A stretch of 64,000 nucleotides of DNA from Duganella sp. CF517 (GCF_900110275.1 NZ_FODC01000001.1:1465198-1529197); one strand, 5' to 3'; counted from the stretch's first letter, positions 55,399-64,000 are shown. Notes: generated by a model not told the origin, from the sequence alone. Program-made: numbers and translations.

Positions 55399-55519
55399 AC
55401 GGTTAGGGGTAAAATGCGGTGTTCGAAGCGAACTCCGGTAGTGGCCGGCTTCCCTAAACTGAAGTCGAAAGCGAAATGTTGCGATACCGCAAAATAGTTG
55501 TGAGAACGGCTCTTTGTCC

Positions 55520-55548
55520 TATTGCGACGCAGTAAAAATCGCTATAAT
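55520..55548 (+). promoter_or_regulatory. Sigma-70 promoter of the Ala/Pro lipoprotein gene
   Basis: A perfect TATAAT at 55543-55548 lies behind a TATTGCGA segment (55520-55527) that can serve as a -35 box with 15-18 bp spacing. The 5' leader of the lipoprotein mRNA would be about 135 nt. Confidence 0.6.
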
Positions 55549-55625
55549 ATTCGGTTAGGAAGTTTCCGTTGTCTGGCAGGCACCATGTCAGGTACGAAAA
55601 GCCTTCGAAGACGACCTAATGAGCG

Positions 55626-55643
55626 ATAATTACCGGTAATTAT
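55626..55643. promoter_or_regulatory. 18-bp perfect palindrome in the lipoprotein leader
   Basis: ATAATTACC-GGTAATTAT is a perfect inverted repeat flanked by GCG and a displaced CGC, about 46 nt before the lipoprotein start and downstream of the likely promoter. It could be an operator or, as RNA, a hairpin near the ribosome site. A related ATTACC/GGTAAT repeat occurs at 62607-62621. Confidence 0.45.
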
Positions 55644-55688
55644 TAATCGCAACACTGTGTTCAATTTTGTATTTACTAAGGAAAATCC

Positions 55689-55928
55689 ATGAAAAAATCC
55701 CTGCTGATCGTTTCCCTGCTGGCCGTTGCTGCTCTGACCGCTTGCTCGAAAAAAGAAGAAACCACCGTTACCCCAGCTCCAGTAGTTGCTCCAGAAGCCG
55801 CTCCTGCTGCTGCTCCAGCACCAGCTCCAGCTGACGCTGCCGCTCCAGCCGCTCCAGCTGCTGACGCTGCTGCTCCAGCCGCTCCTGCCGCTGACCCAGC
55901 TGCTTCGGCACCTGCTGCTTCGAAGTAA
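55689..55928 (+). CDS. Small Ala/Pro-rich lipoprotein
   Basis: A 79-residue protein with a lipoprotein signal (LLAVAALTAC, Cys19) followed by SKKEETTVTP and about 50 residues made almost only of Ala, Pro and Asp (repeats of APAADAAAPA type). It uses GCT and CCA codons, unlike the GCC/GCG-rich neighbours. A clear promoter, an AAGGAAA ribosome site and a strong terminator surround it. These are signs of a highly expressed, short, single-gene message. Function is unknown; a flexible outer-membrane or periplasm spacer is possible. Confidence 0.85.
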   Translation: MKKSLLIVSLLAVAALTACSKKEETTVTPAPVVAPEAAPAAAPAPAPADAAAPAAPAADAAAPAAPAADPAASAPAASK

Positions 55929-55940
55929 TTCGTAAGGAAA

Positions 55941-55977
55941 AACCCGCTGGCGCTTATGGCGCCGGCGGGTTTTTTTT
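55941..55977 (+). terminator. Strong Rho-independent terminator
   Basis: A 13-bp stem (AACCCGCTGGCGC with GCGCCGGCGGGTT, one G-T pair) and TTATG loop followed by eight T, starting 12 nt after the lipoprotein stop. Confidence 0.93.
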
Positions 55978-56027
55978 CGCCTGACGCTTTTGCGTTCGAA
56001 TGGAAATTCCCATTTATTCGCGGCGAT

Positions 56028-56058
56028 AAAAAAACCGGCGCGTCGCGCCGGTTTTTTT
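56028..56058. terminator. Bidirectional terminator between lipoprotein and bamC
   Basis: CCGGCG-CGTCG-CGCCGG hairpin with seven A before it and seven T after it, so it can work in both directions. It lies 65 nt after the minus-strand bamC stop and backs up the lipoprotein terminator. Confidence 0.88.
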
Positions 56059-56122
56059 ATGTCCGGATATTCTCCGGTTATTCAGGCGGCGACGCCGATC
56101 GGCGCCGCCACCGCAATCGCGC

Positions 56123-57313
56123 TTATTTCAATTGCTCGTGCAGCAGGGTCAGGATCTTATCGCCGACCGGACCGGTTTCCGGTTTGCCCGCATTGTTCAT
56201 CACGGTGACGGTGCTGCTATTGCCCGCGCCGGCCTTGACCGAGATGCGATAGCGCTGCGCTTCCTTATCGGCCTCCGACGACGAACCCCAGCTGAACAGC
56301 TTGCTGAAGAAGCCCTTGGTTTCGGTCGCGTCGTCGATGTAGCGGACGAAGTACGTGCCGCTGGTGCGGTCGCGGTCCTCGACGGTGAAGCCGGCGCGGT
56401 CCAGCGCCAGGCCGACCCGGCGCCAGGCGCGGTCGAAGCCCTCGTCCACCTGCACGGCGCGCTCGGCGCCGGTGCCGACCAGCGACGCGTGCTGCGGCTG
56501 CACGATGGCCGATTCGACGGCGGTCTTGGCCGGCGAGGTGTCTTCGCCGCCGTTGCCCAGCTTGTTCATCATGCGCGCCAGGAATTCGGCTTCCAGGCCC
56601 GGATCGTTCGGACGCGGGGTCCACATCGTGGTTTCCTTCTGGGCGCCGGTGACCACTTCCTGGGCGCCGCGATGGCTGATGTAGATCTCGCTGGCGCCGT
56701 CGGCGCGGCGCTCGATGCGGGTGCGGAACTTGTCGCGCTCGCCGCTCGAATAGACCGAGTCGAAGACTTTACCGATGGTGTTGCGGATGAAATCCTGCGG
56801 AATCTTGGCGCGGTTTTCGTTCCATTCGGTTTCCATGATGCCGGCGGTCGGCAGTTCCTGCGCCAAGGTGAAGCCCGAATCCTCCCAGAACTTCTTGAGC
56901 TGCGGCCACAGTTGTTCCGGCGTCTGCTTGATCACCAGCCAGCGCTGGTTGCCGTCGCGCTCGACCTTGATATCGTTGACGGTGGTCGGCACCACGGTGC
57001 CGGCGGCCGGCTGGCCCGGCACGACCACGCCCGGACCGACGCCGGCGGCGGCGGCCGCGCCCTTGGCGGCGTTGTAGCCGGAGGCGGTGGCGACGCCGTT
57101 GTTCGAGTCCGGCAGCGAGTAGCGGTTATCCTTCTGCAATTGCGTCAGATCCGGCGGCACGTCCAGGGTGCTGGCCTTCTTGGCGGACTTGTAATCCACC
57201 TTGTCGTTGCCGATGACGGAGCTGATCATGCCGCAACCGGTCAAACTGGCCATCAATGCGCCCAGTACCAGCACGCGCTGCGAGGAAATAGAAGCTGTCT
57301 TGCGAATAGTCAT
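56123..57313 (-). CDS. bamC: Outer membrane protein assembly factor BamC
   Basis: A 396-residue lipoprotein of the BAM complex. The lipobox is MASLTGC with Cys27. The N-terminal unstructured segment (DYKSAKKASTLDVPPDLTQL) is the conserved part that binds BamD. Two helix-grip domains follow (RWLVIKQTPEQLWPQLKKFW; EGFDRAWRRVGLALDRAGFT). I start at the ATG at 57313 (MTIRKTAS). It supports folding of outer-membrane beta-barrels. It follows dapA on the same strand with a 120-nt gap, as in many proteobacteria. Confidence 0.95.
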   Translation of the reverse strand: MTIRKTASISSQRVLVLGALMASLTGCGMISSVIGNDKVDYKSAKKASTLDVPPDLTQLQKDNRYSLPDSNNGVATASGYNAAKGAAAAAGVGPGVVVPGQPAAGTVVPTTVNDIKVERDGNQRWLVIKQTPEQLWPQLKKFWEDSGFTLAQELPTAGIMETEWNENRAKIPQDFIRNTIGKVFDSVYSSGERDKFRTRIERRADGASEIYISHRGAQEVVTGAQKETTMWTPRPNDPGLEAEFLARMMNKLGNGGEDTSPAKTAVESAIVQPQHASLVGTGAERAVQVDEGFDRAWRRVGLALDRAGFTVEDRDRTSGTYFVRYIDDATETKGFFSKLFSWGSSSEADKEAQRYRISVKAGAGNSSTVTVMNNAGKPETGPVGDKILTLLHEQLK

Positions 57314-57433
57314 GTCGTTACTGTTATAAGAAGCTGGAGTGCAGCAAAATATGATCCGATCGAGTCGGGGCTTGTTGCTCAGGCAGCTGCCGCGCCCGTG
57401 CGACAGCGCGGGCGCCAGCATGCCTGCCGGGTT

Positions 57434-58309
57434 TTACAGTACGCCGGCCTCTCGCAGGGCCGCGCGTACCGCGTCGTGGCAATCGGCGCCCAGCGGCACC
57501 AGCGGCAGGCGTATGCCGGCCGGCATCTTGCCCATTTCCGCCAGCGCCCATTTGACCGGCACCGGGTTCGGCTCGATGAACAGCTTCTGGTGCAGCGGGA
57601 ACATTTGATTGTTCAGCGCCACCGCTTTAGGGATGTCGCCGGCCAGCGCGGCCGCGCACATCTCGGCCATGGCGCGCGGCATGACGTTGGCGGTGACGGA
57701 GATGTTGCCGGCGCCGCCGCCGAGGATCAGCGCCATCGCGGTCGGATCGTCGCCGGAGTAGACGGCGAACGACTTCGGCGCCAGGCGCAGCAGGTCGTAG
57801 CCGCGGCCGATGTTGCCGGTCGCGTCCTTGACGCCGACGATGCCGGGCACGGCCGCCAGGCGCAGGATGGTGTCGTTGCTCATGTCGGCCACGGTCCGGC
57901 CGGGCACGTTGTACAGGATCACCGGCAGGTCGACCGCTTCGGCGATCGCCTTGAAGTGCTGGAACATGCCTTCCTGCGTCGGGCGGTTGTAGTAGGGAAC
58001 CACTTGCAGCGTGGCGTCGGCGCCCGCTTCCTTGGCGAAACGGGTCAGCTTGATCGCTTCGGCGGTCGAGTTGGCGCCGGCGCCGGCGATGATCGGGATG
58101 CGGCCCTTGGCGTGGGCGACCGTCGCCTTGATCAGGGCGCAGTGCTCTTCCACGCTGACGGTGGCCGATTCGCCGGTGGTGCCGGCGATGACGATGCTGT
58201 CCGTGCCCTCGGCGATGTGCCAGTCGATCAGGCGGTTCAGGCCCTCGAAGTCCAGACTGCCGTCCGGGTGCATCGGAGTGACGATTGCTACTATGCTGCC
58301 CTTAATCAT
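57434..58309 (-). CDS. dapA: 4-hydroxy-tetrahydrodipicolinate synthase
   Basis: A 291-residue enzyme that condenses pyruvate with aspartate semialdehyde in the lysine/diaminopimelate pathway. The Schiff-base lysine is Lys161 ([12 protein letters not shown]), and Tyr133 (ILYNVPGRT), Thr44-Thr45 (IAGTTGES) and Tyr107 complete the active site in the same numbering as the E. coli enzyme. That is why I prefer the ATG at 58309 ([13 protein letters not shown]) to the ATG at 58324. Confidence 0.97.
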   Translation of the reverse strand: MIKGSIVAIVTPMHPDGSLDFEGLNRLIDWHIAEGTDSIVIAGTTGESATVSVEEHCALIKATVAHAKGRIPIIAGAGANSTAEAIKLTRFAKEAGADATLQVVPYYNRPTQEGMFQHFKAIAEAVDLPVILYNVPGRTVADMSNDTILRLAAVPGIVGVKDATGNIGRGYDLLRLAPKSFAVYSGDDPTAMALILGGGAGNISVTANVMPRAMAEMCAAALAGDIPKAVALNNQMFPLHQKLFIEPNPVPVKWALAEMGKMPAGIRLPLVPLGADCHDAVRAALREAGVL

Positions 58310-58393
58310 AGGAAACCACTGCATAAAGTATTAAAACGACGATTGTAGACGATGAGTCGTGGTTATGGTGCATTCGGGGCGACAAATCGGGCT

Positions 58394-58942
58394 TCAAAAT
58401 GGCGGCAACAGGGCCGCCACGCGCGGAAAATCGGGCTTCACCGCAAAGATTCGTTGCACCATGGCAGTTTTTGGCGCGTCGACGACGCCGTCCTCGAAAG
58501 CCACCACGCGCAGGCCGTGGTCGCGCGCCCAATCCAGCAGTTCACCCGGCTTGAGCAGGAAGTCCGGATTCGACGGTTTGCCGAACTGCGCGTTGCCGTC
58601 GGCGAAGGTTTCGTAGATCAACACGCCGTGCGGCGCCAGGCTGGCGATCATCGCGGCCGTTAGCGGCCGATGCAGGTAGTTTGTGACCACGATGCCGGCG
58701 AATCGCGCGGGTCCGAACGGCCAGGCGGCGCCCGGCTGCTCCAGGTCGATGTTGGAGGTGGTGATGTCGGAGCCGGCCGCCAGCGCCAGCGCCTCCGGGT
58801 CGCGGTCGACGGCGACCACCGAGTGGCCCAACGACGCCAGGTGGCGGGTATGGCGGCCGTTGCCGCAGGCCAGGTCCAGCACGTCGCCGCCGGGAATCAG
58901 GGGGGCGTAGCGCCGCACCCAGGGGGAGATGTTATCGCTCAT
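58394..58942 (-). CDS. Class I SAM-dependent methyltransferase
   Basis: A 182-residue small methyltransferase. Motif I is VLDLACGNGRHTRHLASLGH (residues 21-40), with VVAVDRDPEAL after it and IVVTNYLHRPL in motif IV. It resembles the TehB/YcgJ group; the substrate is unknown. The ATG at 58942 (MSDNISPW) is preferred to an upstream TTG. It lies between trpS and dapA on the same strand. Confidence 0.88.
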   Translation of the reverse strand: MSDNISPWVRRYAPLIPGGDVLDLACGNGRHTRHLASLGHSVVAVDRDPEALALAAGSDITTSNIDLEQPGAAWPFGPARFAGIVVTNYLHRPLTAAMIASLAPHGVLIYETFADGNAQFGKPSNPDFLLKPGELLDWARDHGLRVVAFEDGVVDAPKTAMVQRIFAVKPDFPRVAALLPPF

Positions 58943-58986
58943 GATGTCTTTACCGGAATTTACCAAGGGTTACAAAGTTTCCAGCG

Positions 58987-60189
58987 CTATGTGTAGGCCA
59001 GGCCCATGGCCTCGCGCACGTCGCGCATGGTGTCCTGCGCCAGACGGCGGGCGGCGTCGTTGCCGTCGGCGACGATGGCGCGCACCAGCGACGGATCGTC
59101 CAGATACTGCTGGGCGCGTTCGTGCATCGGCTCCTGTTCCTTGACGATGGCGTCGATGACCGGCTGTTTGCACTCGATGCAGCCGATGCCGGCCGACATG
59201 CAGCCGCGCCGCACCCAGGCCTGGGTCGGCGAATCGGAGTACACCTGGTGGAATTGCCAGACCGGGCAACGCGCCGGATCGCCCGGATCGGTGCGGCGCA
59301 CGCGGGCGGGATCGGTCGGCATGGTGCGGATCTTCCTGGCGACCGAGTCCCTGTCCTCGCGCAGCGCGATGGCGTTGCCGTAGCTCTTCGACATCTTGCG
59401 TCCGTCCAGGCCCGGCAGGCGCGAGGCGGCGGTCAGGCGCGCCTGCGGCTCGACCAGGATCAGCTTGCGGCTGCCCTCCAGATAGCCGAACAGGCGCTCG
59501 CGGTCGCCCAGCGACAGGTTCTGGGCGTCGTCGAGCATGGCCTTGGCCTGCTCCAGCGCCTCGTCCTTGCCGTCCTGCTGGTATTCGGTGCGCAGCTCCA
59601 TGTAGAGCTTGGCGCGCTTGCTGCCCAGCTTCTTGACGGCCTTTTCCGCCTTTTCCTCGAAGCCTTTTTCCTTGCCGTACAAGTGATTAAAACGGCGCGC
59701 AATCTCGCGCATCATCTCGATATGCGGCACCTGGTCGTCGCCCACCGGCACCAGGCTGGCGCGGTAGATCATCACGTCGGCGGCCTGCAGCAGCGGGTAG
59801 CCGAGGAAGCCGTAGGTGGCCAGGTCCTTGTTGGACAGGTTGTCGATCTGGTCCTTGTAGGTCGGCACCCGTTCGAGCCAGCCCAGCGGCGTGGCCATCG
59901 ACAGCAGCAGGTGCAGCTCGGCGTGTTCGGGCACGCGCGACTGGATGAACAGCGTCGTCTGCGAAGGATCGATGCCGGCGGCCAGCCAGTCGATCAGCAT
60001 CTCCCACGTGCTGCGCTCGATGACGCCGGGGTCGTCGTAGTGCGTGGTCAGCGCGTGCCAGTCGGCCACGAAGAACAGGCACGGCTGCTCGGCCTGCAGC
60101 TTGATCCAGTTTTTCAGCGCGCCGTGGTAGTGGCCCAGATGCATGGAGCCGGTCGGACGCATGCCGGAGACGACACGATCGGGGTACAT
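58987..60189 (-). CDS. trpS: Tryptophanyl-tRNA synthetase
   Basis: A 400-residue class I synthetase that charges tRNA-Trp. The HIGH-type motif is SMHLGHYHG (15-23), and the KMSKS motif is intact (GRKMSKSYGN). It carries an insertion (EKGFEEKAEKAVKKLGSKRA) and ends QDTMRDVREAMGL. Compared with the 330-residue E. coli enzyme it is of the longer type. It starts 7 nt after the site-2 protease gene. Confidence 0.97.
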   Translation of the reverse strand: MYPDRVVSGMRPTGSMHLGHYHGALKNWIKLQAEQPCLFFVADWHALTTHYDDPGVIERSTWEMLIDWLAAGIDPSQTTLFIQSRVPEHAELHLLLSMATPLGWLERVPTYKDQIDNLSNKDLATYGFLGYPLLQAADVMIYRASLVPVGDDQVPHIEMMREIARRFNHLYGKEKGFEEKAEKAVKKLGSKRAKLYMELRTEYQQDGKDEALEQAKAMLDDAQNLSLGDRERLFGYLEGSRKLILVEPQARLTAASRLPGLDGRKMSKSYGNAIALREDRDSVARKIRTMPTDPARVRRTDPGDPARCPVWQFHQVYSDSPTQAWVRRGCMSAGIGCIECKQPVIDAIVKEQEPMHERAQQYLDDPSLVRAIVADGNDAARRLAQDTMRDVREAMGLAYT

Positions 60190-60196
60190 GGTTGGC

Positions 60197-60871
60197 TCAG
60201 GCTAACAGGAAGATCAGCGGCTTGACCAGCAAATGGAACACGCCCTGCACCAGGTGCATGCCGCCGATCAGGAAGCCGGTCAGCAGGCCGAATTGCATCA
60301 TCAGGATCAGGCCGATGAAGACATAGACGCCGTAGCGCTCGATCTGCGCGTATTTGCGCGCCAGCGGCATCGGCAGGATGCCGGTGACGATGCGGCCACC
60401 GTCGAGCGGCGGCAACGGAATCAGGTTGAACACGAACATGGCGGAATTGACGCCGATACCGGCCTTGGCCATCAGGATGAAGAAGTCCTCCTGGTCGGCA
60501 TGGAACACGAACGTCAGCACCACCCACAGCACCATCCAGCCCAGTCCCATGGCGAAGTTGGCGCCGGGGCCGGCGGCGGCCACGATGGCCATCTGTTTCT
60601 TCGGATTGCGCAAGCGGCCGTAATCGACCGGCACCGGCTTGGCGTAGCCGAGCGCCGGCAAGGTCAGCAGGCTCAGCACCAGCGGCAGCAGCACCGTGCC
60701 GAACGGATCGATGTGGCGCATCGGGTTGATGCTCAGGCGGCCGAGGTCGGCGGCGGTGGAATCGCCAAAGTAGCGGGCGACATAGCCGTGCGCCGCTTCG
60801 TGCAGGGAAATCGCAAAAAGAACCGGGATGGCGTAGACCGTGATGGTCCGGACGATGCTATCTATATCCAT
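60197..60871 (-). CDS. Site-2 protease family protein (M50)
   Basis: A 224-residue polytopic membrane protein. The zinc site HEAAHGY (24-30) lies in the first membrane region (VLFAISLHEAAHGYVARYFG). The second ligand motif is NLIPLPPLDGGRIVTG, typical of the short M50/YwhC group. Five or six membrane helices. It may cleave proteins within the membrane; no substrate is known. Confidence 0.93.
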   Translation of the reverse strand: MDIDSIVRTITVYAIPVLFAISLHEAAHGYVARYFGDSTAADLGRLSINPMRHIDPFGTVLLPLVLSLLTLPALGYAKPVPVDYGRLRNPKKQMAIVAAAGPGANFAMGLGWMVLWVVLTFVFHADQEDFFILMAKAGIGVNSAMFVFNLIPLPPLDGGRIVTGILPMPLARKYAQIERYGVYVFIGLILMMQFGLLTGFLIGGMHLVQGVFHLLVKPLIFLLA

Positions 60872-60953
60872 GATGGGGGATTCTACCAGAGGCTGCTAAG
60901 TGATCTTGGGCGCCGTCGAAGGCCGGCGCGCTTGCCTTGTCGCGAAGGGACGA

Positions 60954-61577
60954 TCAGAGTCCGAACAAGGCGGCGTCGCCCCGGCCCTGGCGCACCAGTT
61001 CGGCGTCGGGACCGGTCAGGTCGATCACGGTGGTCGGCTCCATGCTGCAGGCGCCGCCGTCGATGACCAGCTCGATCTGTTTGCCGAGCCGCTCGCAGAT
61101 GGTGTCGGCGTCGTTGAGCGCGTCCTGCTCGCCCGGCATGATCAGCGTCGTGCCCAGCAGCGGCTGCTGCAACTGCTCCAGCAGCGCCAGCACGATCGGA
61201 TTCTCCGGCACGCGCAGGCCGATGGTCTTGCGCGACGGATGGCTGAGCCGGCGCGGCACGATCTTGGTCGCCTCGAGGATGAAGGTGTACGGCCCCGGCG
61301 TGGCGCTCTTGAGCAGGCGGAACTGGCGGTTGTCGACGCGCGCGTAGACGCCGATCTCGCTCAGGTCGCGGCAAAGCAAGGTCAGGTGGTGCTTCTCGTC
61401 GATGCCGCGGATGCGGCGCAGGCGCTCGACGGCGCCCTTGTCGTCCAGATGGCAGACCAGCGCGTAACAGGAATCCGTCGGCACGGCGACGATGCCGCCG
61501 CCGTCGATGATTTGCGCCGCCTGCTTGATCAGGCGCGCTTGCGGGTTGACGGGATGGACCTGGAAGAATTGACTCAT
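60954..61577 (-). CDS. Sua5/YciO/YrdC family protein (threonylcarbamoyl-AMP synthase-like)
   Basis: A 207-residue protein of the YciO group: GGGIVAVPTDSCYALVCHLD and RGIDEKHHLTLLCRD at the start, PGPYTFILEATKIVPRRL, and GLRVPENPIVLALL. The family makes threonylcarbamoyl-AMP for the t6A base of tRNA, but YciO members are usually a second copy with weaker or different activity. I start at the ATG at 61577 (MSQFFQVHP). It is 82 nt before the site-2 protease gene. Confidence 0.92.
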   Translation of the reverse strand: MSQFFQVHPVNPQARLIKQAAQIIDGGGIVAVPTDSCYALVCHLDDKGAVERLRRIRGIDEKHHLTLLCRDLSEIGVYARVDNRQFRLLKSATPGPYTFILEATKIVPRRLSHPSRKTIGLRVPENPIVLALLEQLQQPLLGTTLIMPGEQDALNDADTICERLGKQIELVIDGGACSMEPTTVIDLTGPDAELVRQGRGDAALFGL

Positions 61578-61650
61578 GGTTGGCTGGCAGGGCCCGGCTT
61601 TAGCTGAAGTCGAGACCGACTGCAGCCGGCCGAGGCCGCTATTAATAACA

Positions 61651-62526
61651 TCAGGATTGTACGCTACGCAAGGCGGCGATGCGTTGCTCGAAAGGCGGGT
61701 GGGTCGAGAACAGCGCGCCCCAGCCGCCACGGTTGGTGATGCCGGCGGCCGCGATCGATTGCGGCAAGGCGCCCGGCTCCATGCCGTTCAGCCGGGCCAG
61801 CGCGTGCTGCATCGGCACGCTGCTGCCGAGCAGTTTGGCCGAACCGGCGTCGGCGCGGAATTCGCGATGGCGCGAGAACCAGGCCACGATCAGCGAGGCG
61901 ACCAGGCCGAACACCAGTTCGCAGACGAACACGGTGGCCATGTAGCCGATGCCGGTGCCCTGGCGGTCGTTCTTGAGCAATACCTTGTCGACGAAGAAGC
62001 CGACCACGCGCGCCAGGAACACGACGAAGGTGTTGACCACGCCCTGGATCAGGGTCATGGTGACCATGTCGCCGTTGGCGATGTGGGCCACCTCGTGGCC
62101 GAGCACGGCCTCGACCTCGTCGCGGTTCATGTTTTCCAGCAAACCGGTCGACACCGCCACCATCGCCGAGTTCTTGAAGGCGCCGGTGGCGAATGCGTTC
62201 GGCTCGCCGGCGTAGACCGCGACGTCGGGCATGCCGATGCCGGCGCGCTCGGACAGCGCCTTGACGGTATTGACCAGCCACAGCTCGGTCGACGAGGACG
62301 GCGTCTCGATCACGCGCGCGCCGGTCGACCACTTGGCCATCGGCTTACTGATCAGCAGCGAGAAGATCGCGCCGGTGAAGCCGACCACCAGCGAAAACGC
62401 CAGCAGGCTGCCCAGCTCCAGGTCGCCGCCCGCGCCCGGACGGCCGATGCCCAGCAGCGACAGCACGATGGACAACACCAGCACGACGGCAAGGTTGGTG
62501 GCGATAAACAGGACGATGCGTTTCAT
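61651..62526 (-). CDS. htpX: Membrane zinc protease HtpX
   Basis: A 291-residue M48 protease. Two N-terminal membrane helices ([40 protein letters not shown]) are followed by the zinc motif [10 protein letters not shown], two further hydrophobic stretches and the third ligand in [14 protein letters not shown]. It degrades misfolded membrane proteins together with FtsH. The sequence is of full length and all catalytic residues are present. Confidence 0.97.
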   Translation of the reverse strand: MKRIVLFIATNLAVVLVLSIVLSLLGIGRPGAGGDLELGSLLAFSLVVGFTGAIFSLLISKPMAKWSTGARVIETPSSSTELWLVNTVKALSERAGIGMPDVAVYAGEPNAFATGAFKNSAMVAVSTGLLENMNRDEVEAVLGHEVAHIANGDMVTMTLIQGVVNTFVVFLARVVGFFVDKVLLKNDRQGTGIGYMATVFVCELVFGLVASLIVAWFSRHREFRADAGSAKLLGSSVPMQHALARLNGMEPGALPQSIAAAGITNRGGWGALFSTHPPFEQRIAALRSVQS

Positions 62527-62606
62527 TGATTGTTCTCCGGTATGGACAAGTTTGCCCAGATCATAAGGTATGACCGGTGCTACGCAAAATCAAGATGGCA
62601 ATATTA

Positions 62607-62621
62607 ATTACCGCCGGTAAT
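62607..62621. promoter_or_regulatory. Palindrome upstream of htpX
   Basis: ATTACCG-C-CGGTAAT, a perfect 15-bp inverted repeat 81 bp before the htpX start, in an A/T-rich gap. It shares the ATTACC/GGTAAT core with the palindrome at 55626-55643. Possible operator; no regulator can be named. Confidence 0.35.
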
Positions 62622-62646
62622 CAGCGGCAGGTTTTACCGGCGAGGC

Positions 62647-63480
62647 TTAGAACCAGTCGTGCCAGACCGGCTTGACGTTGGCTGGCAATGGCGGCAACAA
62701 CGCGAAATCGACGCGCGACTCGCCCGGCGCATGGAAATCGGTGCCGCGCGAGGCGAGAAAACCGTAACTATTCGCCAACTGCGCATACACCGGATACTGG
62801 TCCGGCGTATGGCTGCCGGTGACGACCTCGATCGCCTGCCCGCCCAGCTGCTTGAACTCGTCGAACAACTGCCCCTGGGCCAGCTGGCTGAAGCGATAAC
62901 GCCCCGGGTGGGCGATGACGGCGATGCCGCCGGCCCCGCGTATCCATTCGACCGAGTCCGCCAGGCTTGCCCAGCAATGCGGCACGTAGCCCGGCTTGCC
63001 CTCCGACAGGTATTTCTTGAACACTTCCGGAATATTGGCGCAGGCGCCGACTTCCACCAGATAGCGGGCAAAGTGCGTGCGCGACATCAAGTCCGGATTG
63101 CCGACATAGGTCAGCGCGCCCTCGTAGGCGCCCGCGATGCCGGCCGCTTCCAACTGGCGCGCGATTTCGCGGCCCCGGTTGTCGCGGCCCGAGCGCGTGC
63201 ACGCCAGGCCGTTGAGCAGCGCGGCGTTGGTCTCGTCGATGCGCAGGCCGACGATATGCACCGTCTCGTTGGCCCACGTGATCGAAATCTCGACGCCGGA
63301 GACAAATTCCATCCCCTGCTCTCTGGCGGCGGCGCGCGCGGCGGGAATGCCGCCGACTTCGTCGTGGTCGGTCAAGGCCCAGACGTCGACGCCGGCCTTG
63401 CGCGCGTGGGCGGCCACGGCGGCCGGTGCGAGGACGCCGTCGGAGACATTGGAATGGCAGTGCAGATCGACTTTTAACAT
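62647..63480 (-). CDS. PHP-domain phosphatase (YciV/RNase AM type)
   Basis: A 277-residue PHP enzyme. Metal-binding motifs are VDLHCHSNVSDG (4-15), LTDHDEVGG (about 36-44), SGVEIS, AVIAHPGRY and RGTDFHAPG. It matches the 3',5'-nucleoside bisphosphate phosphatase/RNase AM family, which trims RNA 5' ends and removes pAp. The ATG at 63480 overlaps the upstream dehydratase stop by 7 nt. It precedes htpX and the YciO-like gene on the same strand. Confidence 0.93.
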   Translation of the reverse strand: MLKVDLHCHSNVSDGVLAPAAVAAHARKAGVDVWALTDHDEVGGIPAARAAAREQGMEFVSGVEISITWANETVHIVGLRIDETNAALLNGLACTRSGRDNRGREIARQLEAAGIAGAYEGALTYVGNPDLMSRTHFARYLVEVGACANIPEVFKKYLSEGKPGYVPHCWASLADSVEWIRGAGGIAVIAHPGRYRFSQLAQGQLFDEFKQLGGQAIEVVTGSHTPDQYPVYAQLANSYGFLASRGTDFHAPGESRVDFALLPPLPANVKPVWHDWF

Positions 63481-64000
63481 GCTGTCATTGTATCCCGGAT
63501 GCGCGCGCCCCTGCACAGCAGCTCGGCAAAACGCGCGGGGTCGATATTCGAGCCGCACACCAGCAACGCCACGCGTCTGCCCCGGAGCCGCTCGCGCAGC
63601 GGGCCGAACAGGGCGGCCGTCGCCACCGCCGCCGCCGGCTCGGCCACCAGCTTGGCGTCGCGGAACAGATACAGCATGGCTTCGCAGATCTGGTCGTCGT
63701 CGACCCGCACCACCTCGTCGACGAAGCGGCGGCAGACGTTGAAGCTGTACTCCATCGCATACGGCGCGCCCAGGCTGTCGGCGACGGTGTCGACCCGCTC
63801 CAAGGTCTGCGGCGTGCCCGAGGCGAAGCTGCGGAACAGCGCGTCGGCGCCGAACGGCTCGACGCCGTACACGACGCAGCGCGGATTGAGCTGCTTGACA
63901 GCGGCGGCGATGCCCGCGCACAAGCCGCCACCGCCGACCGGGACCACCACCGCATCAAGGTCCGGCACCTGCGCCATCAGTTCCAGTCCGACGGTGCCGG
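63474..64000 (-). CDS. Threonine/serine dehydratase-like PLP enzyme, C-terminal part (runs off right edge)
   Basis: The last 175 residues of a fold-type II PLP enzyme; the start lies beyond base 64000. The phosphate-binding loop VVPVGGGGLCAGIAAA is present, with YGVEPFGADALF, LVAEPAAAVATAAL and a CGSNIDPARF end that contacts the cofactor. It most resembles catabolic threonine dehydratase or hydroxyaspartate ammonia-lyase; the catalytic lysine is outside the window. The end overlaps the PHP phosphatase start by 7 nt. Confidence 0.88.
   Translation of the reverse strand, partial: GTVGLELMAQVPDLDAVVVPVGGGGLCAGIAAAVKQLNPRCVVYGVEPFGADALFRSFASGTPQTLERVDTVADSLGAPYAMEYSFNVCRRFVDEVVRVDDDQICEAMLYLFRDAKLVAEPAAAVATAALFGPLRERLRGRRVALLVCGSNIDPARFAELLCRGARIRDTMTAC

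Overview
The window is GC-rich, densely packed chromosomal DNA. It looks like a betaproteobacterium of the Oxalobacteraceae (Massilia/Duganella/Janthinobacterium type). This placement rests on protein resemblance, codon bias and gene order (mutS, slyD, roxA; bamC-dapA-trpS-M50 protease-YciO-PHP phosphatase) and is an inference. No rRNA, tRNA, CRISPR array, prophage or insertion sequence was recognised.

Layout. (1) 1-5.6 kb: the start of a TonB-dependent receptor, then a five-gene minus-strand operon (PepSY membrane protein, DUF2271, DUF4198, ApbE flavin transferase, membrane-anchored flavodoxin/FNR reductase) behind a perfect 21-bp Fur palindrome. The DUF2271 protein carries an ApbE-type flavinylation motif, so the operon reads as an iron-repressed flavin electron chain to the cell envelope. 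(2) 5.7-13.3 kb: a PPOX-fold protein, a KGG stress protein, and the overlapping four-gene ligase-associated DNA-damage cluster (exonuclease, ATP ligase, Lhr-like helicase, PdeM). (3) 13.4-21.2 kb: an aldo/keto reductase and LysR pair, free-methionine sulfoxide reductase, an ECF42-type sigma factor with its DGPF/YCII and VOC partners, and a heavy-metal-type two-component system. (4) 21.6-33 kb: a glycan locus with a TonB receptor, GH2, GH3 and a GH16 lipoprotein, two LysR regulators and a LacI-type operator.

(5) 37.0-42.1 kb is the most notable region: a family 2A encapsulin nanocompartment operon. In order of transcription it holds a rhodanese, serine O-acetyltransferase, XRE regulator, SrpI-type encapsulin shell, and a cysteine desulfurase with a roughly 265-residue disordered N-terminal extension that probably targets it into the shell. 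A block of long palindromic repeats lies between the XRE gene and the shell gene and supplies the XRE gene's last codons and stop. The operon is flanked by two cyclic-di-GMP enzymes (a PAS-GGDEF-EAL protein and a dCache-GGDEF protein).

(6) 44-49 kb: a second aldo/keto reductase and LysR pair, a methyltransferase with a regulatory domain, a small membrane protein and a glutathione transferase. (7) 49.4-64 kb: mostly housekeeping genes: mutS, slyD, roxA, a strongly expressed-looking Ala/Pro lipoprotein between good terminators, bamC, dapA, trpS, a site-2 protease, a YciO/Sua5 protein, htpX, a PHP phosphatase and a partial threonine dehydratase-like gene.
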